From IMG/VR virus record IMGVR_UViG_3300025892_002268, positions 32,115 through 96,114 of that record: a stretch of DNA of 64,000 bases, one strand, 5' to 3'. The translations under genes were made by a program, and so were the position numbers. A model generated the notes under the pieces. The model saw nothing but the letters and a program-made list of their open reading frames with translations, was not told where the DNA came from and did not search any database. This DNA is from a virus. Below, piece by piece: positions 23,732 through 31,880 of the stretch (its first letter is position 1; each line of letters begins with the position of its first letter).

Positions 23732-24008
23732 AATCAAAAGAGGACCACTTAGTAAAGCGGAAATATATTACATTGAGGGTAATAGAAATGAGCTGACTAT
23801 TGAAGTCATAGCTGAAGACTTGACTAGATCAAAAGTCACTATTGAAAAATACTTAAAAAAGAATCCACCTAAAGGATTAACCGTTGGAGATCAATTCGCT
23901 CGACAATCTGGTGCTACGATTATGACAGAAAATGCGTCCAGCATGGCAGACGCACAAAAGACTAGTTTTGAAAGACCCACTTCTAAGTGTATAACAAATA
24001 TAAAATGA
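23724..24008 (+). CDS. Small helix-turn-helix-like protein
   Basis: The first 55 residues read L-S-K-A-E-I-Y-Y-I-E, then L-T-I-E-V-I-A-E-D-L-T-R-S-K-V-T-I-E-K-Y, which fits a helix-turn-helix like those of phage regulators and small terminase-like proteins. A polar, flexible tail follows. It has an AAAGGAG site inside the preceding gene and an ATGA junction with the next. A DNA-binding role is likely; target unknown. Confidence 0.6.
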   Translation: MAKIKRGPLSKAEIYYIEGNRNELTIEVIAEDLTRSKVTIEKYLKKNPPKGLTVGDQFARQSGATIMTENASSMADAQKTSFERPTSKCITNIK

Positions 24009-24439
24009 ATTATCTTTTTGGATTTGAACAATTTAGAGAAGCATACTTGCAACTGTCTGAAGAGGACAGAAGAAAAATTTGGATTTTGATTAAGACTTCT
24101 GACGGTCAAGATATTTATTTATCAGACTACAACCAGTGGTTAACAGTCGGAGATTATTGTAAAAAAATGCAAGTGACTATAGACTCCGTAAGCTTGAAAT
24201 ATAGCAGCAGAGAAGTAACAAAAAACACAATTGATGCTGACGGAGTGTATCTATCAAAGACGGTAAAAGGAAAAATGGGTGGAGAAACACAACATTGCTA
24301 TGGAATAGGGTACGTCAAAGATGGTTTAGTCAGTAGAACTCTTTGGACAACTCCAGAGTTAATAGAAGATATAACATTTGAAGATAAGGTAGAAGATTGC
24401 ATACAAAAAGCTTTGGTTATTTATGAAAAAGAAACCTAA
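24005..24439 (+). CDS. Hypothetical protein, 144 residues
   Basis: The ATG at 24005 overlaps the stop of the preceding gene (ATGA). The sequence begins F-G-F-E-Q-F-R-E-A-Y-L-Q-L, followed by E-D-R-R-K-I-W-I-L-I-K-T-S-D-G-Q and many beta-like strands, then a short helix at the end. It overlaps the next gene by 17 bases. No family recognised. Confidence 0.55.
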   Translation: MNYLFGFEQFREAYLQLSEEDRRKIWILIKTSDGQDIYLSDYNQWLTVGDYCKKMQVTIDSVSLKYSSREVTKNTIDADGVYLSKTVKGKMGGETQHCYGIGYVKDGLVSRTLWTTPELIEDITFEDKVEDCIQKALVIYEKET

Positions 24440-24947
24440 ACTATTTAATAAAAAGTATCAAAAAGAATGGTCAGAAACTCACAGATATAAACACCAGACA
24501 ACTGGGGAATACTGTACATCTGAAGCTTTTATTGCAGAATATCTAATCCTGAGATGGACAGAAGAATTCAAGATGGAAAAACCATCATACAAGTTCTGGA
24601 CAAAGGGAGATAAATATCATAGACCTTTTATGAAGAATATGAAAGCAACTCAGAGTCTTCTAAAGAAGTATGACCCCGCAACTATTCTCGCAGCAATCAG
24701 GTCTAAGCACTTTGAAAAGATATACCACATCGGACTAAATGCTGGTGGGCCTAGAGGATGGAAATATAATCAGGTTGCAATAGAAGCCATAAAGAGGTAT
24801 CATAAAGAACAGAAAGATTGTTTGAATCTACGCGAAGAGTCTTCCAAGGAAGTAGATATTCCTGAAGTTAAAGAAAAAAAGTTGAAGACGAGGACAAAAC
24901 AATATTCACAGAAGAAAATTTCACTAAACAAGTTGAGGAATAAATGA
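24423..24947 (+). CDS. Hypothetical basic protein upstream of the recombinase
   Basis: The 174-residue protein is very basic (many Lys), opening with M-K-K-K-P-K-L-F-N-K-K-Y and containing aromatic Y-K-F-W-T-K-G-D-K-Y-H-R-P-F. A Lys-rich tail ends T-K-Q-Y-S-Q-K-K. Its stop overlaps the recombinase start (ATGA), implying coupled translation. A nucleic-acid-binding partner of recombination is possible; no family match by eye. Confidence 0.55.
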   Translation: MKKKPKLFNKKYQKEWSETHRYKHQTTGEYCTSEAFIAEYLILRWTEEFKMEKPSYKFWTKGDKYHRPFMKNMKATQSLLKKYDPATILAAIRSKHFEKIYHIGLNAGGPRGWKYNQVAIEAIKRYHKEQKDCLNLREESSKEVDIPEVKEKKLKTRTKQYSQKKISLNKLRNK

Positions 24948-26056
24948 GCAAAGTGAAACGTAAGAAAGTTGCCAATAAATTTGACACTGATGTAGTAAGC
25001 AATTCCGTGGTTAGTAAGTACGGCGATGTTGTTAGCACTGGTACTGAGGTGTTAGAAAATATTAACCAGTTAGAAGTAATTGGTGTATCTCCAGCTTTAG
25101 ACATTGCTCTTGGGGGTGGCTTAAGAGAAGGATCTGTTGTTGTAATGACAGGAGATCCAAAGTCAGGAAAAACAACAACAGCGCTGCACTTTGCAGCAAA
25201 GTGTCAAGCTCAAGGCAAACGTGTTATTTATCTTAATACAGAGGGTAGACTATCAAAACAAAACTTTGATGGCATCAAAGGTCTAGATCCTGAAGGTATT
25301 CTTATCGTACAGTCTACAGATGATAAGATTTTATCAGCAGAAGAGTTTTTAAATATTACAGAATATTATATTAATAACGATCCCGGTTGTTTAATCATTG
25401 CAGATTCATTGTCAAACATGGTTCCATCAGTAGAGCTAGACGGCGAAGTTCGTACAGGTGTACGCAACGCATTGCCTCGATTACTATCTATGTTTTTCAA
25501 GCGTATTAGTGGCTCTCTCATGAAGAACAAAACAATTCTTATTGCTGTAACCCACAACATTGCAAATACTGGTGGATCACCATACGCGCCAGCAAAGATG
25601 GCAGACTGTGGCAACATGCTACAATATCAGGCTGGTACTAATATGGTTATTACCCACCGTGGACGCTGGCAAGTTCCCAAAGATACTGGACCTCATGTTG
25701 GTCAAATTGCCAACTGGAACATTAAAACATCTTGCGCTGGCGGCACTCCCAATAGTACGGCAGAAAGTTGGATTCGATATGGAATTGGTATTGATGAAAC
25801 TCAAGAAGTTGTACAAATTGCATGTGAGTTTAGATTAATTAAAACTGCTGGAGCTTGGTACACAATACAGTGCGCACTTGATAACCTAGAAGATCCAGTA
25901 ATACAAAAACTTTTAAGTGATAATAATATTTCTGACAAAGAAGAAGACATAGAAAGATTTTTTAAGTTTCAAGGTTCTAACAATACTTTAGAGTTTTTAA
26001 ATAATCATCCAGAAATGTCATCTTTTATATATAGTAAAATTAAGGAGTTATTTTAA
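24944..26056 (+). CDS. RecA/UvsX-type recombinase
   Basis: The protein catalyses strand exchange during recombination-dependent replication and repair. Walker A is at residues 70-77 (G-D-P-K-S-G-K-T), Walker B is L-I-I-A-D-S, and V-I-Y-L-N-T-E-G-R carries the expected Glu after the second strand. The core ends with a segment equivalent to the DNA-binding loops, near Q-Y-Q-A-G-T-N. The 370-residue length is close to UvsX and RecA. The N-terminal 40 residues are basic and helical, as in RecA polymerisation segments. It is coupled to genes on both sides. Confidence 0.9.
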   Translation: MSKVKRKKVANKFDTDVVSNSVVSKYGDVVSTGTEVLENINQLEVIGVSPALDIALGGGLREGSVVVMTGDPKSGKTTTALHFAAKCQAQGKRVIYLNTEGRLSKQNFDGIKGLDPEGILIVQSTDDKILSAEEFLNITEYYINNDPGCLIIADSLSNMVPSVELDGEVRTGVRNALPRLLSMFFKRISGSLMKNKTILIAVTHNIANTGGSPYAPAKMADCGNMLQYQAGTNMVITHRGRWQVPKDTGPHVGQIANWNIKTSCAGGTPNSTAESWIRYGIGIDETQEVVQIACEFRLIKTAGAWYTIQCALDNLEDPVIQKLLSDNNISDKEEDIERFFKFQGSNNTLEFLNNHPEMSSFIYSKIKELF

Positions 26057-26211
26057 TGGAAGTAGATATAACTAAGACAGAAGCTTGGAGAATGCTAGAC
26101 GCACTGCAAGCTTACAAGCAAGATTATGAACTTACTGTAGCCGCATTAAAGACTATAAGAACGTCTGAGAGAAAACTTAAAAAAATAGTTAACAGTACAA
26201 GTAAAAAATAA
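26056..26211 (+). CDS. Small helical protein, 51 residues
   Basis: The start overlaps the recombinase stop (TAATG). The sequence begins M-E-V-D-I-T-K-T-E-A-W-R-M and continues through Y-E-L-T-V-A-A-L-K-T-I-R to a Lys/Arg-rich end. It is all-helical and amphipathic, with coiled-coil-like spacing. The tight coupling suggests it may modulate the recombinase, but there is no direct evidence. Confidence 0.6.
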   Translation: MEVDITKTEAWRMLDALQAYKQDYELTVAALKTIRTSERKLKKIVNSTSKK

Positions 26212-26233
26212 AACTAAAGAAAATAGTAAACTC

Positions 26234-26530
26234 ATGAGCATATATAGCATATTAGAAATAGCTTTTGGGGTATTGACCGCAAAGCTAGCAATAGGAGTTA
26301 TCAATGAAGGTTACAGGTTTAAATGGCAGAGAGTACGTATGGAATTTAATAAATTATACCGTAGACGCAAACGACAAAAGGAAAAGATCGAAGTACCATG
26401 TGCGGGCAAGGAAAGTTTTGAAACAAATTTTCCACTCTTACAGAATCTTAGAAGAAGTCAAACTACCGGGAAGTACCCAAAGCCACCGAAAGGGTGTCCT
26501 TTTCCTCGATTTTTTGATCCCCCAAATTAA
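26234..26530 (+). CDS. Possible small membrane protein overlapping an endonuclease gene
   Basis: Only the first about 23 codons lie outside the endonuclease frame. That part contains a good membrane helix (I-L-E-I-A-F-G-V-L-T-A-K-L-A-I-G-V-I), followed by a strongly basic stretch that is mostly forced by the overlapping gene. The Shine-Dalgarno is weak. It could be a real overlapping gene or a chance open frame. Confidence 0.3.
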   Translation: MSIYSILEIAFGVLTAKLAIGVINEGYRFKWQRVRMEFNKLYRRRKRQKEKIEVPCAGKESFETNFPLLQNLRRSQTTGKYPKPPKGCPFPRFFDPPN

Positions 26531-26729
26531 ATTAGCCATAGAAGTTCATGGTCAGCAACACTATGAGTACATACCATTCTTTCACAAAAATAAAGCAGAC
26601 TTTGCTATTGCAAAAGCTAAGGATGAAGATAAAATAGAGTGGTGTGAGTTGAATAAAGTTGATATAATAGTATTGAAGTATTCAGATACAGACGAGCAAT
26701 GGAGAGATCAAATTGAAAACAGCGAATGA
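26304..26729 (+). CDS. Vsr/DUF559-like endonuclease
   Basis: AATAGGAGTT precedes the ATG. After a basic N-terminus comes F-L-D-F-L-I-P-Q-I-K-L-A-I-E-V-H-G-Q-Q-H, the core strand pair of the PD-(D/E)XK-related Vsr/DUF559 group. Further on, I-E-W-C-E-L-N-K-V-D-I-I-V-L-K matches the last strands. Enzymes of this type include mismatch nicking proteins and EDxHD homing endonucleases, some known from phage recA introns. Its place just after the recombinase gene is therefore suggestive, but no intron is visible here. At 141 residues it may be a free-standing homing enzyme or a genuine DNA-processing nuclease. Confidence 0.65.
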   Translation: MKVTGLNGREYVWNLINYTVDANDKRKRSKYHVRARKVLKQIFHSYRILEEVKLPGSTQSHRKGVLFLDFLIPQIKLAIEVHGQQHYEYIPFFHKNKADFAIAKAKDEDKIEWCELNKVDIIVLKYSDTDEQWRDQIENSE

Positions 26730-27177
26730 GCAGTTGGCTGACTTGAAAGCTATGGTTGATGACTTTCTAAACGCTAGCAATGCTAGGTTCAACAAGAAGT
26801 TTAGGGAGGATTGGCATAGATGTGCTAATGCTGGCAAAGATACTATAGGCACTCTCACTAAAGACGAGCTATTCACTTGGGCTTATGAATTGTACAGTTT
26901 CTCTACGCATCTACAAGATGAATTAAACATGCAGAAGATTGCGCTAAATTGGTGCAATGATAAACTGAATAAAATGGTTGCAAAAAATCACGATCAATTC
27001 AGTAAGTATACTAAATATGAGGAACGCAGGCCACTTATAATTGTAAATGATGAATATGCAGCTACAGTAGACCACTACCGTGAGGTTGCAGAGTCAAGAG
27101 TTCAAGCCCTTGAGGGTAAGATTTATGAACTAAAACGCAAAGGAGATATATTAATGGAAAAAGGAAAAAGAACATGA
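26713..27177 (+). CDS. Helical protein, possible recombination mediator
   Basis: The start is TTG: GGAGAG stands 7 bases upstream and the frame overlaps the endonuclease end by 17 bases. The 154 residues are almost entirely helical and charged, with R-E-V-A-E-S-R-V-Q-A-L-E-G-K-I-Y-E-L-K near the end. Length, helical nature and position between recombinase and helicase recall T4 UvsY, the mediator that loads UvsX, but sequence similarity is too weak to claim it. It could equally be a coiled-coil structural partner. Confidence 0.45.
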   Translation: MKTANEQLADLKAMVDDFLNASNARFNKKFREDWHRCANAGKDTIGTLTKDELFTWAYELYSFSTHLQDELNMQKIALNWCNDKLNKMVAKNHDQFSKYTKYEERRPLIIVNDEYAATVDHYREVAESRVQALEGKIYELKRKGDILMEKGKRT

Positions 27178-27608
27178 ACTTAACAGCGCTAGTTGCTAGC
27201 TTAAGCGACGAAGAGAAACAAGAATTGTTGGAAATTATTTCTTCTACTAATGAAGATGTAATAAAAATTAAGAATGAACCTCTTAATACACATCCTCCTT
27301 TTATAGACGATAGTAGTTTGCAGCATGAAGAGCCTATATCAAAAACTGTTGATGGAGATTTTACTATGAACAAAAATACAAACAGCGAAAAGAAGAGAGC
27401 TAAGGTTCAAGCGAGGGAAAATGAATGGATAGACACGGGGGAAGCTAAAGACGTTGAAACTCCTAAAGTAACAAGGACTCCTCGGAATAGATCAGCACCT
27501 AAGAAAAAAAATGTAAACTGTCACGCTTGTGGAAAAACATTTCAAATTAGTCCGTCACTGATGTTTGGAGAATACTATCGTTGTGATAGGTGTTCAAGTA
27601 AAAGTTAG
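27174..27608 (+). CDS. Protein with C-terminal zinc ribbon
   Basis: An acidic helical start (L-S-D-E-E-K-Q-E-L-L-E-I-I) leads into a long, charged, disordered middle. A C-terminal ribbon has C-H-A-C-G-K-T-F and, 21 residues after the first Cys pair begins, C-D-R-C. The ATGA junction with the preceding gene supports the start. A nucleic-acid or protein adaptor role is likely. It ends the operon, and 27609-27699 is a short AT-rich gap with no convincing promoter. Confidence 0.6.
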   Translation: MNLTALVASLSDEEKQELLEIISSTNEDVIKIKNEPLNTHPPFIDDSSLQHEEPISKTVDGDFTMNKNTNSEKKRAKVQARENEWIDTGEAKDVETPKVTRTPRNRSAPKKKNVNCHACGKTFQISPSLMFGEYYRCDRCSSKS

Positions 27609-27699
27609 TGTAATTAATTATCTTTAATCCCAATGATTGTATACGCTATGATCTTTAGAGGGTATGATTGTTAATGACATTTAAATCAAAGGAATATCT

Positions 27700-29169
27700 G
27701 TGGAAGAAAAGTTATTAGACGTTGGTGCTGAGAGAGCAGTCCTTTCTGGATTATTACAGCATGGCATTGATGGATACATAAATGTTGATGGATTTATAAC
27801 TAGAGATAGCTTTGTGCATGTAAATAATAAAATGATATTTGCATGTATAGAAGATGTAATATCTAATGATCAGACTCCAGACATATCTACTATACTGGCA
27901 TCAGCAGAAAAGTTAAAAGTAGTAGAGCAACTAAGCACAAAGCAAGAGCTAAAGTATTTACAGACTCTATATGACTTTCCCATAATGGTGGAAAACATAC
28001 TTGGTTTCGCTATTCAAATTAAGAAGTTTGAATTTGCCAGAAACATAAGGAAGCTAACAGATAAAGTACATAGTGATGTAGGAAAGATTGATGGAACCGA
28101 AAGTGTAGATGAAATTATTAGGATTCTAGAAGATCCAGTAACAGATTTTTTAAGAGAAGACGATGGTGGAGAGAATCCAGAAAAAATTGGAGAGGGTATA
28201 GAGGATTATGTCAAATTTTTGGAAGAAAACAAATGTGATATTATTGGTATACCAACGGGATTCTCGCGCTACGATGAAGCCATTGGTGGTGGTTTGCGAC
28301 GTAAGTGCGTTGACCTTGTTTCTGCAAGACCAAAAGTTGGTAAGTCGGTATTTGCTGACAACGTTGCCCTCAACGTATCTAAGTTAAAGATTCCAGTGTT
28401 AGTACTAGATACGGAAATGTCTAAAGAAGATCACCTTAATAGACTCATAGCAAATATTAGTGGAGTGCCGATCAATGAGGTAGCTACTGGAAAATTTGTG
28501 GATGAAGAATCAAAAAGAGATAGAGTACAAGAAGCTGTTAAGGAAATAGATTCTATACCGTATAGTTATGTCAGTGTTGCTGGTAAGCCGTTTGAACAAA
28601 TACTAAACATGATCAGAAGATGGGTAGTGCAAGAAGTAAAAACAGATGAGAACGGTAAAACGAATGAATGCTTAATCATCTATGATTATTTAAAGCTAAT
28701 GTCATCTTCATCAATTACAAACAACATTCAGGAATATCAAGCACTAGGATTTCAAATTACATCTCTTCATAATTTATGCGTTAAGTTAGATGTACCTTGT
28801 CTATCCTTCGTGCAATTAAATCGTGATGGAATAAGCAAGGAAAGCACAGATGCAGTAAGTGGATCAGATAGGCTTATCTGGTTATGTACTTCATTCAGTA
28901 TTTTTAAAGCAAAGTCTCCAGAAGAGTTAGCAGAGGATGGTCCAACTTCAGGAAACAGAAAGTTAGTACCCATTGTTAGTCGTCATGGAGCGGGAATGGA
29001 TGACGGAGACTATATCAATATGCAGATGATAGGTTCACACGCAAAACTGTTAGAGCTGCAAACCAGAAACGAAATTAAAAATTCTCCCGTAGGAGATACT
29101 GGATTAATTAACAATATGGACAAGGTGAAAGATGAACTTGAAGCAACTGAAGACTCATCTGAACAATAA
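27700..29169 (+). CDS. dnaB: Replicative DNA helicase, DnaB type
   Basis: The helicase unwinds the replication fork and contacts primase. The GTG start is preceded by AAAGGAA. The N-terminal domain (about 1-110) has the family's opening A-E-R-A-V-L-S-G-L-L and L-Q-T-L-Y-D. The RecA-like motor starts at G-I-P-T-G-F-S-R-Y-D-E-A-I-G-G-G, with the P-loop R-P-K-V-G-K-S at about 210-216. V-L-V-L-D-T-E-M-S, I-I-Y-D-Y-L and P-C-L-S-F-V-Q-L-N-R-D-G follow. The 489 residues match DnaB length. It overlaps the primase gene by 38 bases, a common helicase-primase pairing. Confidence 0.9.
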   Translation: MEEKLLDVGAERAVLSGLLQHGIDGYINVDGFITRDSFVHVNNKMIFACIEDVISNDQTPDISTILASAEKLKVVEQLSTKQELKYLQTLYDFPIMVENILGFAIQIKKFEFARNIRKLTDKVHSDVGKIDGTESVDEIIRILEDPVTDFLREDDGGENPEKIGEGIEDYVKFLEENKCDIIGIPTGFSRYDEAIGGGLRRKCVDLVSARPKVGKSVFADNVALNVSKLKIPVLVLDTEMSKEDHLNRLIANISGVPINEVATGKFVDEESKRDRVQEAVKEIDSIPYSYVSVAGKPFEQILNMIRRWVVQEVKTDENGKTNECLIIYDYLKLMSSSSITNNIQEYQALGFQITSLHNLCVKLDVPCLSFVQLNRDGISKESTDAVSGSDRLIWLCTSFSIFKAKSPEELAEDGPTSGNRKLVPIVSRHGAGMDDGDYINMQMIGSHAKLLELQTRNEIKNSPVGDTGLINNMDKVKDELEATEDSSEQ

Positions 29170-30148
29170 CGCAGAGTTAGTGTTTGAAAAATTAAATATG
29201 AAGTGTGAGTCATTTAATAATAATATATACTCAACTTGTCCTATTCATGAAGACAGTGATAATCCTAGAGCTTTTTCTTTTTGTCCAGAGAGAGGCATTT
29301 GGAAGTGCTGGACTAGAGACTGTCAGGAAGAACATAGCAACGATATATTTGGATTAATTTTAGGAGTATTATCTAAAAAACGTGGTGAGGATTTAGAGTT
29401 TAAAGATGTCCTCAAGTGGGTTACTCAGGAGTTTAGCGTATACACAACACAAGGTCCAATAAATCAAGAGGTGTTGGACGAGGATTATTTTTCTTATATT
29501 ACAAAACATATAAACATTAAGCAAAGAACTAATATAGATAAAGAGGTTGAGCTAAATTTTTCAGCTAATGTTCCTTCAGATTATTTTTATGATAGAGGCT
29601 TTAAAAAATCTACTCTTAAATATTTTTCTGTGGGAGATTCCAGCGAAACAGGTATAATGAAATATAGATCGGTAATACCAATACATAATGATGATGGCTC
29701 TAAGGTGGTTGCTGCCATAGGTCGATCAGTAAAAGAGTACAGACAACCTAAGTTTTTATTCTATCCTACTGGTTTCAACAAAAGGTTTTATTTATATAAT
29801 TATCATAATGCAATCAAGACGGCTTATAAAACTTCATGCTTGTATATACTAGAAGGTCAAGGAGACGTTTGGAGAATGCACGAAGCAGGAGTCCAGAATG
29901 CTGTAAGTATATTTGGTAAGAATATTTCGCAAGAACAAATGAATAAAATAACTAAGCTTCCAGTTACTAGGTTAATTATATTAACAGACAATGACCAAGC
30001 TGGAAGAGAATCCAAGGTAGAAATACAAAGAAAGCTTTCTCGTATGTACAAGCTTACTTTTCCTCAATTGTTACAGAAAGACGTTGGAGACATGAGCGTT
30101 AAAGAAATCAAAAAAACATTATTAAGTAGCCTAGAAGGAACATATTAA
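29132..30148 (+). CDS. DNA primase (DnaG-type, zinc finger plus TOPRIM)
   Basis: The N-terminal zinc ribbon ligands are C36-P-I-H39 and C59-W-T-R-D-C64. The TOPRIM core shows L-Y-I-L-E-G-Q-G-D (catalytic Glu) and L-I-I-L-T-D-N-D-Q-A-G (D-x-D). The 338 residues are shorter than bacterial DnaG because the C-terminal helicase-binding domain is missing or reduced. It starts inside dnaB and ends at a TAATG junction with the dNMP kinase. Role: primer synthesis on the lagging strand with the DnaB-type helicase. Confidence 0.88.
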   Translation: MNLKQLKTHLNNNAELVFEKLNMKCESFNNNIYSTCPIHEDSDNPRAFSFCPERGIWKCWTRDCQEEHSNDIFGLILGVLSKKRGEDLEFKDVLKWVTQEFSVYTTQGPINQEVLDEDYFSYITKHINIKQRTNIDKEVELNFSANVPSDYFYDRGFKKSTLKYFSVGDSSETGIMKYRSVIPIHNDDGSKVVAAIGRSVKEYRQPKFLFYPTGFNKRFYLYNYHNAIKTAYKTSCLYILEGQGDVWRMHEAGVQNAVSIFGKNISQEQMNKITKLPVTRLIILTDNDQAGRESKVEIQRKLSRMYKLTFPQLLQKDVGDMSVKEIKKTLLSSLEGTY

Positions 30149-30849
30149 TGAATAAAATAATTGGAATATCTGGAAGAAAGCAATCTGGAAAAAATACAGT
30201 AGGCAATATTATCAATGGTATTGTTTTACAGAGTCTAAACATGATTCAAGACTATAGTATTGACGATTTAGGAAATTTGCAAATTAAAACAGCAACCTCT
30301 AATGGGGATATTGGGTGGGGGATATTTGATGTGCTTAGACGTGATGAAGAGTTTACTTCATATGCAGAGTCAAACCTCTGGCCTTATATTAAAGTTTATC
30401 ACTTTGCAGATTACCTAAAGAAAATGAGCATAGATTTATTCGATCTAACTCCAAGTCAAGTTTACGGAACAGACGAAGATAAAAACACAGAGACACCATA
30501 CGGTAAGACCGCAAGAGAGTTTTTACAGTATCTAGGTACAGATGTTATGCGTAATATTAAAGATACGATATGGGTAGATTATACAATCAAAACAATACAA
30601 GATGAAAGTTCTTCAGTTGCTATAATACCAGATGTAAGATTTCCTAACGAGGTAGAAGCCATACAGAAAGCTGGAGGAATAGTATTAAGATTGAGTAGAA
30701 ATCCTTTCAATTCTGATCATTTGTGTGAGTCAGCGTTGGATAAAGGTAACTATAATTGGGATAATTTCGATGAAGTTATTGACAATGAAGACTTGACAAT
30801 CGTAGACCTTGTACAAAAAATAGAAACCTTTAAATGGATTTGGAGCTAA
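30148..30849 (+). CDS. Deoxynucleoside monophosphate kinase
   Basis: P-loop G-R-K-Q-S-G-K-N-T at the N-terminus; T-A-R-E-F-L-Q-Y-L-G-T-D in the middle; and I-I-P-D-V-R-F-P-N-E-V-E-A-I toward the end are the three signature blocks of T4 gp1-type kinases. These phosphorylate dNMPs (dTMP, dGMP and modified dCMP in T4). At 233 residues it fits the family. In this phage it would complete the pathway from dCMP deaminase and dUTPase to dNTPs. Its position directly after primase places it in the replication operon. Confidence 0.88.
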   Translation: MNKIIGISGRKQSGKNTVGNIINGIVLQSLNMIQDYSIDDLGNLQIKTATSNGDIGWGIFDVLRRDEEFTSYAESNLWPYIKVYHFADYLKKMSIDLFDLTPSQVYGTDEDKNTETPYGKTAREFLQYLGTDVMRNIKDTIWVDYTIKTIQDESSSVAIIPDVRFPNEVEAIQKAGGIVLRLSRNPFNSDHLCESALDKGNYNWDNFDEVIDNEDLTIVDLVQKIETFKWIWS

Positions 30850-30853
30850 AAAT

Positions 30854-31879
30854 ATGTTAGTTACTTATATAAGGTCATCTAGTTATAATAATTATGCATA
30901 TTGTCAAATGCAATACTTTATAACTTATGTTCTTGGATATCAAACTCTTAGTGGTAAAAAAGCAGTGCAAGGCACTATAGTGCATAAAGTACTAGAGGTA
31001 TTGGCTAGTCTACAGCTAGCAAAACAAAACGCTGGAAAGAAAAGAAAGCTAGTAATAAAGGATGACATGCTAGGAGATCTTTCTATTAACAAATCTCATT
31101 TAGACACTTACGATATAGTAAATGAATTGCTTGAGCAGAGTTTTGATAGCTATGCAGAACAAGAGAACCATCATGAATGGCTCAAAAAAGATAGAGAAGA
31201 ATGTAGAAAGTGGACTTGGCAAGCAATACAGTGGAATGATGGTCAGTTTGACCCAAGGAATAGGAACATAGTTGCTCCAGAACCACATTTTGATATACCT
31301 ATTGACGAGGATTGGGCCAAATTTAAGTACAAAATGCCCAACGGTGAAGAGGTTGAAGGACAGTTAGCTATTAAAGGTACGATTGACCTAGTTACACAGA
31401 CGGATGATGACACAATAGAGGTAGTCGATTGGAAGACGGGGCGAAGAATTGATTGGGCAACAGGAGAAGAAAAGACTTATGAAAAACTGCTATCTGATCC
31501 ACAGTTATTACTATATAATTATGCAATATCTAAGCTATTTCCTCAATATAAACAAGCAATTATGACCATCTTCTTTATTAAGGATGGTGGTCCATTCTCT
31601 ATGTGTTTTGATAGATCAGATCATGATAAATTCTTAGAAATGCTCAAAGATCGTTTTCAAAAAATCCAGCAAAATGTGTCCCCAGCACCCATTTCTAGCA
31701 CCAGAAGTAGCTTTAAATGTACAAAACTCTGCCATTATTACAAAAACAATTGGCCCGGAACAGACCAAAATATGTGTATGTATATAGAGAAGCATCTCAA
31801 AGAGAATGGTATGGATAAAACCATAAAAGACTGTACTAGAGAAGGATTTGACATAGGATTTTACGAGGCTCCCGGATAA
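30854..31879 (+). CDS. PD-(D/E)XK nuclease with likely iron-sulfur cluster (Cas4/AddB-like)
   Basis: The N-terminal S-S-S-Y-N-N-Y-A-Y-C is the usual start of RecB-family nucleases with an Fe-S cluster. G-T-I-V-H-K-V-L-E provides the motif with His. I-K-G-T-I-D-L-V and V-V-D-W-K-T-G are the catalytic Asp and D-x-K. C-terminal C-T-K-L-C and C-M-Y-I supply three further Cys, matching the four-Cys cluster of Cas4 and AddB proteins. At 341 residues it has a complete nuclease domain. It probably resects or trims DNA ends during recombination; no CRISPR array is nearby. Confidence 0.82.
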   Translation: MLVTYIRSSSYNNYAYCQMQYFITYVLGYQTLSGKKAVQGTIVHKVLEVLASLQLAKQNAGKKRKLVIKDDMLGDLSINKSHLDTYDIVNELLEQSFDSYAEQENHHEWLKKDREECRKWTWQAIQWNDGQFDPRNRNIVAPEPHFDIPIDEDWAKFKYKMPNGEEVEGQLAIKGTIDLVTQTDDDTIEVVDWKTGRRIDWATGEEKTYEKLLSDPQLLLYNYAISKLFPQYKQAIMTIFFIKDGGPFSMCFDRSDHDKFLEMLKDRFQKIQQNVSPAPISSTRSSFKCTKLCHYYKNNWPGTDQNMCMYIEKHLKENGMDKTIKDCTREGFDIGFYEAPG

Positions 31880-31880
31880 T

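Noticed and set aside
27609-27699. Sigma-70 promoter before dnaB (TTGTAT and TATGAT)
   Set aside because: The spacing between the two boxes is about 20 bases and the -35 box is poor, so it is not listed as a feature.
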